The position numbers and the translations under genes are program-made. The notes below the pieces were generated by a model. That model had not been told where the DNA came from and searched no databases. It saw nothing but the letters and a program-made list of their open reading frames with translations. Positions 7,822 through 15,099 of a stretch of 64,000 bases of DNA are shown one piece after another. The stretch is from a virus, in IMG/VR virus record IMGVR_UViG_3300047554_000255, positions 1 through 64,000 of that record, one strand, 5' to 3'. Position 1 is the stretch's first letter, and each line of letters opens with the position of its first letter.

Positions 7822-7976
7822 TGGGATTACTAGATTTTTTCCAGTCACGACAAATACGTGATCTAAAACAAGAGTTAGCAGAAGCAAAAGTAGAACTAGA
7901 CAAACGTCAAGAAGCAATCAATAGAACGAATGCTTACTGGAAACGAGTTGTCAGTGATCTACGCCGTAAAAAATAG
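7821..7976 (+). CDS. Small coiled-coil protein (51 aa)
   Basis: ATG at 7821 overlaps the preceding TAA in a TAATG junction and the frame ends at TAG 7974-7976. The peptide begins MGLLDFFQSRQIRDLKQELA and continues as one amphipathic helix with heptad-like Leu/Ala spacing and a basic end. It is probably a short coiled coil. A promoter-like element follows, so this may close an operon. Confidence 0.5.
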   Translation: MGLLDFFQSRQIRDLKQELAEAKVELDKRQEAINRTNAYWKRVVSDLRRKK

Positions 7977-8022
7977 TTGATGGTATAGCTCTATAGTCCA
8001 TTGTTCGTTTATTATAGCCTTT

Positions 8023-8049
8023 TTTGGTGAAAAGTAACTTATATATTTG
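8023..8049 (+). promoter_or_regulatory. Bacteroidota-type promoter candidate
   Basis: TATATTTG at 8042-8049 matches the TAnnTTTG -7 consensus and lies 22 bases before the ATG at 8071. The only upstream TTTG (8023-8026) is 15 bases away, which is short, so the -33 element is weak. Confidence 0.5.
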
Positions 8050-8070
8050 CATTACTTACTATGCCTATAT

Positions 8071-8325
8071 ATGATTTATCAAATGCCAAACGGGAAGATT
8101 ATTGAAATGTCAGTAGAACAATACTTAGACATGACTGATGATGACTTCCAAGACTTAATGGCAAACAACTACGGAGAAGAGGTAGAGGATCCATGGTTTG
8201 GATCAGTACTGACTAGCACTAAGTCCTACCCCGATATACCTGAGATAGAAGACTTAACACAGATATCTTTTGAAGATAAGATCAAACCAACTGATCTTGA
8301 TTTACCTGATACAGTAGAAGAGTAA
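8071..8325 (+). CDS. Small acidic protein (84 aa)
   Basis: The ATG at 8071 is chosen because it lies just downstream of the -7-like element; an in-frame TTG at 8047 would overlap that element. The protein is strongly acidic throughout, with Asp/Glu runs (DMTDDDFQDLM) and no cysteine. No family is recognised. It is flanked by a promoter candidate and a terminator, so it may be transcribed alone. Confidence 0.6.
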   Translation: MIYQMPNGKIIEMSVEQYLDMTDDDFQDLMANNYGEEVEDPWFGSVLTSTKSYPDIPEIEDLTQISFEDKIKPTDLDLPDTVEE

Positions 8326-8349
8326 CAATTTTTTTCATAAGTAACGGTT

Positions 8350-8384
8350 AATCCTACCTGGTCTTGCTGGGTAGGATTTTTTTT
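8350..8384 (+). terminator. Rho-independent terminator
   Basis: AATCCTACC (8350-8358) pairs perfectly with GGTAGGATT (8370-8378), followed by a run of T. It isolates the 8071-8325 gene from the gene at 8417. Confidence 0.9.
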
Positions 8385-8416
8385 GTCCTTGTAAATAACT
8401 TAAACTAACAAATAAC

Positions 8417-8917
8417 ATGTCAAAACAAGTATTAGTATCCGCAGATGAGTTTGGTAATGTAGTACACATGTCTCCAAACAACCCAGAGTATGGCTTTGTA
8501 ATCGTAAAGCAACATACTCACACCATTAGTGATAATGGATGGTTAAGATTATCAAAGCGTTCAGCATTGATTAAAGGTTTAGTAACTGATTTAGTTGCAG
8601 CAAACTTTAAAGCTGATCAACCATTACCTGGTCGTATCATTGTTAAAGAATCTTTAGAACCGTTTAACCCAGAGAATCCAGACCAGCATTTGAAGATTGC
8701 AGGTACAACAGGTGTTGTATGTAACATTGATGGACAACCTATCTATAGAGATACGTTCTATGTTAATGATGCAGATGCACATGATGTATTAATCATGCAT
8801 GATGAAGAATGTTCAGAAGCAATCCGTAATGCAATGAAAGCAGAAAAGGTTCTTGCTGATAAGTTTATTAAGAAGTCAACAAACATTGAAGACTTCGAAA
8901 GAGAAGCCGTTTTATAA
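8417..8917 (+). CDS. Conserved protein of unknown function (166 aa)
   Basis: A soluble mixed alpha/beta protein beginning MSKQVLVSADEFGNVVHMSP. I recall similar proteins as conserved unknowns in crAss-like phages. The C-terminal third is helical and acidic. It is bounded by strong terminators at 8350 and 8929, implying a monocistronic, probably well-expressed transcript. Its leader shares a CTTAAACTAACAA stretch with the leader of the gene at 40077. Confidence 0.7.
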   Translation: MSKQVLVSADEFGNVVHMSPNNPEYGFVIVKQHTHTISDNGWLRLSKRSALIKGLVTDLVAANFKADQPLPGRIIVKESLEPFNPENPDQHLKIAGTTGVVCNIDGQPIYRDTFYVNDADAHDVLIMHDEECSEAIRNAMKAEKVLADKFIKKSTNIEDFEREAVL

Positions 8918-8928
8918 TATGTAGTTTA

Positions 8929-8957
8929 GGGAGGAGTCATAGTGATTCCTCCTTTTT
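8929..8957 (+). terminator. Rho-independent terminator
   Basis: GGAGGA (8930-8935) pairs with TCCTCC (8947-8952), followed by TTTTT. It closes the single-gene unit 8417-8917. Confidence 0.85.
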
Positions 8958-8977
8958 ATCTTTAAATCATCTCACAC

Positions 8978-9484
8978 ATGAAAAAGCTAGAAGTAGTCTC
9001 AGCAAACAAGAACGGTATTGTAATATACCGAGTAGGGGCATCAAACTTTACAAGCGTTCCGTATCACTACACGGAAGAATCTAATCAACCGATTAGAAAA
9101 GTAAACACAGCACGAATATATCGTGAGTTTACAACACAACAACAGGTTTTATACAAGCGTGTTGTTTATGGTCTATCTTCATTTCACACAGAAGAGTTAG
9201 AACATATGACAAAGAGAGCAAAGAAAGATGTATCAATCGTTCATCATAAAGCTCAAGATGTTATTACTGCATTTAAGAATAAGAAGACAAACGAGTATGT
9301 TAGTCGTCTTATGAAAGCATGGTTCCCGAAATCAAAACTAGCAAAAGACTTCTCATCCTATAAGAATGGCGAAGTAACTACTCCTAATACTTTGAGCTTT
9401 AAGACTCTTGGTATTGATAAGTATACTCTTGCTCAAGTTCTTGTATCGGAAAGTTTACTACCAGATAACTTCTTTGCACTATGA
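8978..9484 (+). CDS. Protein of unknown function (168 aa)
   Basis: A basic, soluble protein with an N-terminal beta-rich part and a long Lys-rich helical middle (about residues 65-125). It overlaps the HNH protein gene by 4 bases (ATGA), so the two are coupled. The basic character would suit nucleic-acid binding, but no motif supports it directly. Confidence 0.65.
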   Translation: MKKLEVVSANKNGIVIYRVGASNFTSVPYHYTEESNQPIRKVNTARIYREFTTQQQVLYKRVVYGLSSFHTEELEHMTKRAKKDVSIVHHKAQDVITAFKNKKTNEYVSRLMKAWFPKSKLAKDFSSYKNGEVTTPNTLSFKTLGIDKYTLAQVLVSESLLPDNFFAL

Positions 9485-9891
9485 TCCCAAAGCAAAAGTT
9501 ATGCAACGGATGTAATCAGATGAAGGTAATATGGAAAGCTCATGGAAAAGAGAAGTACTGCAAAGACTGCTGGTATTCTATTGAGCGTCCAAAAGCTTTG
9601 GCAAAACCAACAAGTAAGCCAAATCCTGTATCAAAAAAGATGAGTAAGACAATGTCGGAGTATGAGCGTAAGCGTGTAGCTTTCTTTGCTCTTCATCCGT
9701 TTTGTCAAGCTCGTCTTGCAGGATGCACTATTGGTGCTGCACAGATACATCACAAAGCTGGTAGAGGTGAAAACCACAACAACATGAGTACATGGCTTGG
9801 AGTCTGTGCTTCTTGTCACGAGTACATTGAGCTTCATCCTAACGAAGCAAAAGAGTTAGGATTTTCAGTAAACCGTTTAGATAAAGAATAA
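9481..9891 (+). CDS. HNH endonuclease-like protein with zinc ribbon (136 aa)
   Basis: The N-terminus has a CNGC...CKDC pair (about residues 8-30), a likely zinc ribbon. The C-terminal half has the HNH-type arrangement FC...GC (about 73-81), IHHKAGR (about 88-94) and CASCHEYIELHP (about 108-119), with cysteines placed for a structural zinc and His-His for catalysis. HNH enzymes nick or cut DNA; the NinG-type recombination nuclease layout is similar. The next gene begins at its stop. It could also be a homing or packaging-associated HNH. Confidence 0.75.
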   Translation: MIPKQKLCNGCNQMKVIWKAHGKEKYCKDCWYSIERPKALAKPTSKPNPVSKKMSKTMSEYERKRVAFFALHPFCQARLAGCTIGAAQIHHKAGRGENHNNMSTWLGVCASCHEYIELHPNEAKELGFSVNRLDKE

Positions 9892-10274
9892 TGTCACATC
9901 CGTTACACCACGCTATTTCTTCCCAGAAAAAACATGGGGGTCAGATAGAAGACTATCTACCATTGCACAATTGGTTCGATGAAACCAAACAACATTATCC
10001 AGACATGAGACATAGAGCTCTTAGACATCACTCAGAAGGTATCTTCTGGGCTGAGAAAGAGTTTGGTGTATTTATTGTTAACTCCAGTGGTAAGATGGTT
10101 CCAACAAGAGTTCTTGGTGAACAACATATCATGGAAGATCTTGGTTGGATACCAACAATAAAAGATTACTTAGATCTTATGGATACTAAGTCTTGGTTGT
10201 ATAAACCAGGAGAAGGGAGAAAGCTAGTTAGAGAGATACGTGATAAAAAACTAGATCACGTTACTGATATCTAG
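9891..10274 (+). CDS. DUF6915-type conserved phage protein (127 aa)
   Basis: It has the recognisable segments of a widespread phage family: YLPLHNWFDETK, RHRALRHHSEGIFWAE, FGVFIVNSSGK, LGEQHIMEDLG and a W-x-P tail. I recognise this as the DUF6915 family, function unknown. The many conserved His residues (RHRALRHH, GEQH) suggest metal binding or catalysis. Its start overlaps the HNH gene stop (TAATG). Its stop lies in CTAG, which also contains the stop of a possible minus-strand gene. Confidence 0.8.
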   Translation: MSHPLHHAISSQKKHGGQIEDYLPLHNWFDETKQHYPDMRHRALRHHSEGIFWAEKEFGVFIVNSSGKMVPTRVLGEQHIMEDLGWIPTIKDYLDLMDTKSWLYKPGEGRKLVREIRDKKLDHVTDI

Positions 10275-10405
10275 ACTTCTTTGTCAAGCACCAAAGGCTT
10301 ACTATGTTTACGCTCTGCGCGAATGATTGTAGTCTTTGAAAACTTAGACAAAGTAGCTCCTAAAGAAGAGCATAGTAAAAGAACGGCAAGTATTAGATTT
10401 ATCAT
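10271..10405 (-). CDS. Possible small exported or membrane peptide (44 aa), antisense to the operon
   Basis: A minus-strand frame from ATG (10405-10403) to TAG (10273-10271) encodes MINLILAVLLLCSSLGATLS followed by a basic tail ending KPLVLDKEV. It reads as a signal-peptide-like or membrane helix plus a positively charged C-terminus. It shares the CTAG stop with the convergent DUF6915-type gene. The plus-strand frame across this gap starts only at a TTG and looks random. No promoter consensus was found upstream, so support is compositional. Confidence 0.35.
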   Translation of the reverse strand: MINLILAVLLLCSSLGATLSKFSKTTIIRAERKHSKPLVLDKEV

Positions 10406-10518
10406 AGAAGTATTGTATTATCTTAAGAAAGATACTGCAAAAAACTGTATAAAACTAATACTTGTTGTATTTTACCAAGAAGTTAATAATAGTTCTTAAC
10501 ATATTACAAAAAGAAAAG

Positions 10519-11217
10519 ATGAAAAAACAACAAGCGTTTGAACTTCTCTTAGAAGCAGAGAAGATTACAAGAGCAAGACAATGGTGTGAAGCTGAGTTAG
10601 CAGTAGGAAGAGAAGTAAGAATAGAGTGGGATGGTGGTAATGATTCTGGTTGTGTTAATTGGCGAGGTGATTCAGATGAGAATGAGATTACTGACTTTTT
10701 AGTTGATTCTGTATACGATGAACTTGATTATGGTTCATGGGCAGGAGAGTATTCTGCATCAGGGTATATGGAATATGATTCACATCAACAAGCACTTGTT
10801 GGTACTGACTACTACGCTGAAGATGAATACTTAGATCTTGATAAGAAAGCTATATTACATATACCAAAAAAATATTACTTTGATCAGATTAGTTATCAAG
10901 TTACTGATTATGATAGTGGTGGTGATTGTAGTGTTGAGTTTACTGTTAATGTAACTCAAGGCTTTATTGATCCAGAACTAGAGGAGTATCTAAAAGTACA
11001 AGCTGATCTAATAAAAGATTATATTGATAATCAAGTTAAATCATTAGATCTTGGTGATCGAGAATATTTAGGTATTGATAACTCTGAAAGCATTAGCTAT
11101 GATAGATTAGAAGTTGATGGTGATAACCTAACACTTGAGCTTGATATCTATGCTAGAGTAGAAAGTACCGAAGAAAAAGAGGTAGTATTAAACTTAAAAG
11201 ATGAAGATGATGAGTAA
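10519..11217 (+). CDS. Highly acidic protein of unknown function (232 aa)
   Basis: The ATG at 10519 (MKKQQAFELLLEAEKITR) is preferred to a non-ATG upstream start. After a short helical N-terminus the protein is dominated by Asp, Glu, Tyr and Gly, including EWDGGNDSGCVNW near residue 36, and is predicted mostly beta. No family is recognised. The strong acidity would be compatible with a nucleic-acid mimic or a calcium-binding protein. Neither is shown. Confidence 0.6.
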   Translation: MKKQQAFELLLEAEKITRARQWCEAELAVGREVRIEWDGGNDSGCVNWRGDSDENEITDFLVDSVYDELDYGSWAGEYSASGYMEYDSHQQALVGTDYYAEDEYLDLDKKAILHIPKKYYFDQISYQVTDYDSGGDCSVEFTVNVTQGFIDPELEEYLKVQADLIKDYIDNQVKSLDLGDREYLGIDNSESISYDRLEVDGDNLTLELDIYARVESTEEKEVVLNLKDEDDE

Positions 11218-11974
11218 TATAAAGTATGCAGATTTAGAGTATACGGTATCAGCATACCGTAACTTTACATTAACTGAAGCATTACGTCTTTGGAAAAGTA
11301 AGTATCCTGAGTTTGTTGACTTCAAAAAGGATGTTATAAAGCATGAATCACACGAAGATTTTGGTATCTTTGTACATAGTGTATGGGATACTATTACTCC
11401 TGTAACTGTTGACGAAGCGTTCAAAGAAACTAACCTTGAAAGACGCCGTGTATTCTTTGATTGTATTGGTATACGTCGTATATTCAGTGAGTTAAATCCT
11501 GAGATGCTTGATCGACAAGTTATTACAAAGAAGCGTACAAAGTGGGATGAGGATAACAATCAAGAAGAGTACATATTTGAAGATGTATACGAGTTGTACA
11601 AGATTCCTGTTCAGAAGATAAACCCTGATAACATAGACGCAGATGTATCAGTTAGCTGGACAACAAGAAGATTGTTTAAAGATGATGATATCTATGCAGT
11701 TAGGTGTTGGTGTACAACAACTAATCGTGAATATTGGATATACGTACCAAAAATGGCTTGTGATCCATCTTTTGTTAACCATCGCGGAAATACTTTCAAA
11801 CCTGATGCTATATCAGCTATTGCTTGGACTATACGGATCAATGTTGATAAACCTGAACGAATCTATCGTCAAGGTGATATCATCGTTGTAAAGGTAGGAG
11901 AAGAGTCTAAAATAACATGGCCTAGACATCTAACAAAAGAACAGTACTTAGATTTAATGTATTCAGAAACATAG
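11201..11974 (+). CDS. Protein of unknown function (257 aa)
   Basis: Three ATG codons (11201, 11207, 11210) are in frame; 11201 overlaps the preceding gene by 17 bases, 11210 by 8. A soluble alpha/beta protein with an RCWCTTTNREYWIYVP segment in its second half and a Trp-rich C-terminal domain. I recognise no family. The length and ordinary codon use make it a firm gene. Confidence 0.7.
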   Translation: MKMMSNIKYADLEYTVSAYRNFTLTEALRLWKSKYPEFVDFKKDVIKHESHEDFGIFVHSVWDTITPVTVDEAFKETNLERRRVFFDCIGIRRIFSELNPEMLDRQVITKKRTKWDEDNNQEEYIFEDVYELYKIPVQKINPDNIDADVSVSWTTRRLFKDDDIYAVRCWCTTTNREYWIYVPKMACDPSFVNHRGNTFKPDAISAIAWTIRINVDKPERIYRQGDIIVVKVGEESKITWPRHLTKEQYLDLMYSET

Positions 11975-11992
11975 TATTAAACAAATCCAGTT

Positions 11993-12244
11993 ATGGAAAA
12001 GAAAAAAGCAAAACGCTTAGTCCTAGGCGAAGGAGAAATCGTAGGACACAAACATATCTTGACTTCTGAGTCTGATATAGAATACTTAGATAATGGTACA
12101 GCCTTAAACTTTGAACTAAAGTCAATAGGTATACTAACTCATGATGAGCATGCTCGTATGGTATTTCCTCCAGGACAATACGCGAGCTTTAATCAAGTAG
12201 AGTTTGATCCATTTAGTGGTGAGATAACAAAGGTATATGACTAG
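11993..12244 (+). CDS. Small protein of unknown function (83 aa)
   Basis: A basic N-terminus (MEKKKAKRL) leads to a predominantly beta-stranded protein with several His residues. No domain is recognised. The 8-base overlap with the SNF2-like helicase gene suggests co-translation and possibly a shared role, which is inference only. Confidence 0.6.
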   Translation: MEKKKAKRLVLGEGEIVGHKHILTSESDIEYLDNGTALNFELKSIGILTHDEHARMVFPPGQYASFNQVEFDPFSGEITKVYD

Positions 12245-13340
12245 AGATGAGATTCAAGAAGAAGCTCTAGCTCAAGTAGTACCAAAGCATCATGCTGGTA
12301 TCGCAGTTTCAATGGGGGTCGGAAAGACTCTCATTGGATTGCGTTATCTTGATTCTATTGAGAACAAAACATTGTATCCTCATAGAGTACTTATTGTTGC
12401 TCCAAAGGTCAGTATCTTTAAGAGCTGGACGGATGATGCAGTAAAGTTTGGATTAGAGCATGTGCTTACTTCAGCAACGTTTTCTACTTACATCTCTTTA
12501 CCAAAGCATGATCCAACAAAGTATGACGTTATCATTCTTGATGAGTGTCATAGTTTACTATATACACATCAGAAGTTTTTAGCTTTGTATAAAGGGCGTA
12601 TACTAGGTTTAACTGGTACACCTCCAAGGTATAAAAAATCTGAAAAGTATGTAATGGTTTCTTCTTATTGCCCAATAGTATATACGTATAAGACTGATGA
12701 TGCAGTTGAAGATAGTATTCTTAATGATTATAGGATATTTGTACATAAGCTGCCGTTAAGTACAGCAAGTGACATACCAGTAAACATGAAAGGTAAAAAC
12801 TTCTTTACATCTGAAAATGCATCGTATGCCTACTGGACAAAAAGATTAGCAACAGCACCATCAAAGAAGATGGAACAGATATCTGCTGTAATGAGAATGC
12901 GAGTAATGATGGACTTTAAGACTAAAGAGCGGTATGCACAATACTTGCTTAAAGGTATAAAAGATAAGTGCATCATATTTTGTAATACTCAAGAGCAAGC
13001 AGATAGACTATGTCCGCATTCCTACCATAGTAATAACGAACACTCTGACTTACATCTTGCAGCCTTTGAAAAAGGAAAGATTATGCAGCTTAGTTGTGTT
13101 GCACAGTTGTCAGAAGGTGTTACTATCCCTGATTTAAAGTGCGGTATCATCATGCATGCATTTGGTAATGAACGTAAGTCTAATCAAAGAATAGGTCGTA
13201 TGTTGCGACTTAATCCTGATGAAACAGCTATTGTTCATATCTTATGCTATGCAAATACAAAAGATGAAGACTGGGTAGAAGAAGCACTAAAGGATTTAGA
13301 TCCAACTAAAATCACGTATCACACAATCGGAGTATCCTAA
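12237..13340 (+). CDS. SNF2-like superfamily 2 helicase/ATPase (367 aa)
   Basis: SF2 motifs are clear: Walker A GVGKT (residues 27-31), motif Ia VLIVAPK (51-57), DECH box 102-105, motif III LTGTP (125-129), and in the second RecA lobe FCNTQEQAD, a QLSEG segment and QRIGR (about 318-322). Such enzymes translocate on or remodel DNA by ATP hydrolysis. A SNF2-type helicase is part of the conserved crAss-like replication set. It is short for the family, with no accessory domain. It lies four genes before uracil-DNA glycosylase and is coupled to the NinB-like gene (TAATG). Confidence 0.9.
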   Translation: MTRDEIQEEALAQVVPKHHAGIAVSMGVGKTLIGLRYLDSIENKTLYPHRVLIVAPKVSIFKSWTDDAVKFGLEHVLTSATFSTYISLPKHDPTKYDVIILDECHSLLYTHQKFLALYKGRILGLTGTPPRYKKSEKYVMVSSYCPIVYTYKTDDAVEDSILNDYRIFVHKLPLSTASDIPVNMKGKNFFTSENASYAYWTKRLATAPSKKMEQISAVMRMRVMMDFKTKERYAQYLLKGIKDKCIIFCNTQEQADRLCPHSYHSNNEHSDLHLAAFEKGKIMQLSCVAQLSEGVTIPDLKCGIIMHAFGNERKSNQRIGRMLRLNPDETAIVHILCYANTKDEDWVEEALKDLDPTKITYHTIGVS

Positions 13341-13720
13341 TGAGACTTTATATAGGTAAAATGATTAAGAAGGGTGATAGCTTTCAGCCATTGACCAATC
13401 AGGACAAAGCTTTATACGGACAGTTTAAAGACAGTGTTCCTGATGGTTCAATGATTGAGATCACCATGCAGGTGTATAACCCTAATGCTACCTTAGCACA
13501 GATCAGTAAGATCCATGCAATGATAAGAGAGCTTGCTAATCACGGTGGTCACACCGTTGATGAGATGAAATACTACGTTAAAGACAGAGCTGGTCTAATT
13601 ATAAAGACTGAAGGACAACACATTGTCAAAAGCTTTGGCGACTGTAGTAGAGATGAACTTAGTGATGTTATCCAAGCAGCTATTGTGCTTGGGGAGCAGA
13701 TGGGCTGTCCTGTTCACTAA
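13340..13720 (+). CDS. NinB/Orf-like recombination protein (126 aa)
   Basis: The order of segments IHAMIRELANH (about residues 52-62), a hydrophilic middle and CSRDELSDVIQAAIVLGEQ (about 101-119) follows the pattern of NinB (lambda Orf), which helps recombinases load on SSB-coated DNA. Placement directly after a SNF2-like helicase fits recombination or repair. The similarity is by pattern and the call is moderate. Its last 41 bases overlap the convergent minus-strand gene. Confidence 0.55.
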   Translation: MRLYIGKMIKKGDSFQPLTNQDKALYGQFKDSVPDGSMIEITMQVYNPNATLAQISKIHAMIRELANHGGHTVDEMKYYVKDRAGLIIKTEGQHIVKSFGDCSRDELSDVIQAAIVLGEQMGCPVH

Positions 13721-13982
13721 GATCAGAGTATGTTACTAGATTCTTTTCGACAGCAACTTCCTCAATATGTTTAACTAATACAGCAATAGTTACATACGCA
13801 GCCATCCAAGGCTCATCGTTGTAAGTATTATTCTCTATTGCTTTATTTAAAGCAGCTACTTGCTCTGGACTCTTATCGCTAAGGATAAAGCCCATAGTAG
13901 TGAATAGCTGTTGAACAAAACCTGTGCCTATACTAATAGGAACTTCAGTGTTTGGAGGAAGAACGGGAACACCTTTTGACAT
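13680..13982 (-). CDS. Minus-strand protein of unknown function (100 aa), with its own promoter
   Basis: A lone minus-strand gene within the plus-strand operon, convergent with the NinB-like gene (41-base 3' overlap) and divergent from uracil-DNA glycosylase. The protein (MSKGVPVLPPNTEVPISIGT...) has a Pro/Gly-rich N-terminus, two amphipathic helices and a Ser/Pro/Gln tail. No family is assigned. A consensus host-type promoter 17 bases upstream of its ATG, on the same strand, strongly supports expression. Plus-strand frames here are not convincing. Confidence 0.8.
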   Translation of the reverse strand: MSKGVPVLPPNTEVPISIGTGFVQQLFTTMGFILSDKSPEQVAALNKAIENNTYNDEPWMAAYVTIAVLVKHIEEVAVEKNLVTYSDLSEQDSPSAPQAQ

Positions 13983-13998
13983 AGTATTATATTTTTTA

Positions 13999-14028
13999 CA
14001 AAGATAACAAGATTTATGAGTTCACAAA
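13999..14028 (-). promoter_or_regulatory. Bacteroidota-type promoter for the minus-strand gene
   Basis: Read on the minus strand: TTTG (14028-14025), 18 bases, TATCTTTG (14006-13999), an exact match to TTTG-N-TAnnTTTG. The ATG at 13982 is 17 bases downstream. The -33 element lies inside the start of the uracil-DNA glycosylase gene. Confidence 0.8.
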
Positions 14029-14738
14029 CAGTTGATCTGAAAGAGATTCAAGAGAAGTTGATTGATAAGCTGAGAGATTCAGGATGGGCAGACAAGCTAA
14101 AAAGCTTCTTGATGTCTAATGAGTTCAGTGAGGTATTACAAACACTTCACTCAATGAAGGATGATGGTAAACGTTTTACCCCACCTTTAAAGCATATCTT
14201 CTCTGCTTTTGAAGAATGTCCTTATAGAGACCTTAAGGTTGTCATCATAGGACAAGATCCATATCCACAGTTAGGTGTGGCAGATGGTAAAGCATTCTCT
14301 TGCTCAATAACAAAAGAGTTACAACCAAGTCTTAAGTACATCTTTGATGCTATTGAAAAGACTATACATCAAGAGTTTCCAACGTACCAAGATCCAGATC
14401 TAACCCGTTGGTCAAATCAAGGCGTATTGTTGCTTAATACGGCGTTAACCACAGAAGTGGGAAAGATTGGTAGTCACTATAACGTGTGGCTAAAGTTTAT
14501 AGTATATGTAGTTGATATGCTTTCATGGTATAATCCTGGTTTAATCTGGGTATTCATGGGTAAGCAAGCACAAGAGTTAGAATCTCTTGTTAGTAGTAAT
14601 CATTATAAGTTTTTAATCTCACACCCTGCATCAGCTGGTTATCAAGGATCAAAAGAGTGGGACTGTGAAGATGTGTTTAATAAAGTTAATGAGATTATTG
14701 CAGCCAATAATGGCAAGGATCAAACAATTAAATGGTAG
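14016..14738 (+). CDS. ung: Uracil-DNA glycosylase, family 1-like (240 aa)
   Basis: The catalytic water-activating motif is GQDPY (residues 79-83), followed by a uracil-binding AFSCS segment, LLLNTALT (about 134-141) and a C-terminal SHPASAGY loop where family 1 enzymes have HPSP. It removes uracil from DNA and starts base-excision repair. The residue after GQDPY is Pro, whereas typical enzymes have His. It is a core gene of crAss-like phages. With the dUTPase at 38392 it would keep phage DNA free of uracil. The next gene starts two bases after its stop. Confidence 0.92.
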   Translation: MSSQTVDLKEIQEKLIDKLRDSGWADKLKSFLMSNEFSEVLQTLHSMKDDGKRFTPPLKHIFSAFEECPYRDLKVVIIGQDPYPQLGVADGKAFSCSITKELQPSLKYIFDAIEKTIHQEFPTYQDPDLTRWSNQGVLLLNTALTTEVGKIGSHYNVWLKFIVYVVDMLSWYNPGLIWVFMGKQAQELESLVSSNHYKFLISHPASAGYQGSKEWDCEDVFNKVNEIIAANNGKDQTIKW

Positions 14739-14739
14739 T

Positions 14740-15087
14740 ATGAAAAAAGTAGAATTACATATCAGTACCTTAATCGAGGCACTAGAAAACGGTTTATCTT
14801 GGCTTAAGTCAGAAGACCAAGGTTTTGGATCTATCCAAGAAACGTATGAAGCAACCGATGCTGAAATCAATATGATTAAAAAGCATCCAAAACTTAAAGA
14901 TGTAGAGCCTAACTTCATGAGATTTATCTTAATCGATGATCTTGAAGAAGAAAGCATCTCTCTTGTAAAAGAAAAGCGTCAACGCAAACCAAAAGAGTTT
15001 GATGTAGCTCAGAACATCACACAATCTGATATGTTTCAAGTAGAAGAAACATCTCAAGAAGAGTTAAATGCATTCATTCATATCTAA
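14740..15087 (+). CDS. Protein of unknown function (115 aa)
   Basis: The ATG at 14740 (MKKVELHISTLIEALENG) directly follows the glycosylase stop; upstream in-frame starts would overlap that gene deeply. A helical, acidic protein with a Lys/Arg-rich patch (KEKRQRKPKEF, about residues 76-86) and an acidic tail. No family is recognised. Position between the glycosylase and the MoxR ATPase suggests one transcript. Confidence 0.6.
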   Translation: MKKVELHISTLIEALENGLSWLKSEDQGFGSIQETYEATDAEINMIKKHPKLKDVEPNFMRFILIDDLEEESISLVKEKRQRKPKEFDVAQNITQSDMFQVEETSQEELNAFIHI

Positions 15088-15099
15088 TAATAAAAACTA

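Noticed and set aside
10281-10499. Plus-strand frame of 72 codons in the gap after the DUF6915-type gene
   Set aside because: It starts only at a TTG and has no domain-like pattern; the minus-strand frame in the same gap looks more protein-like.
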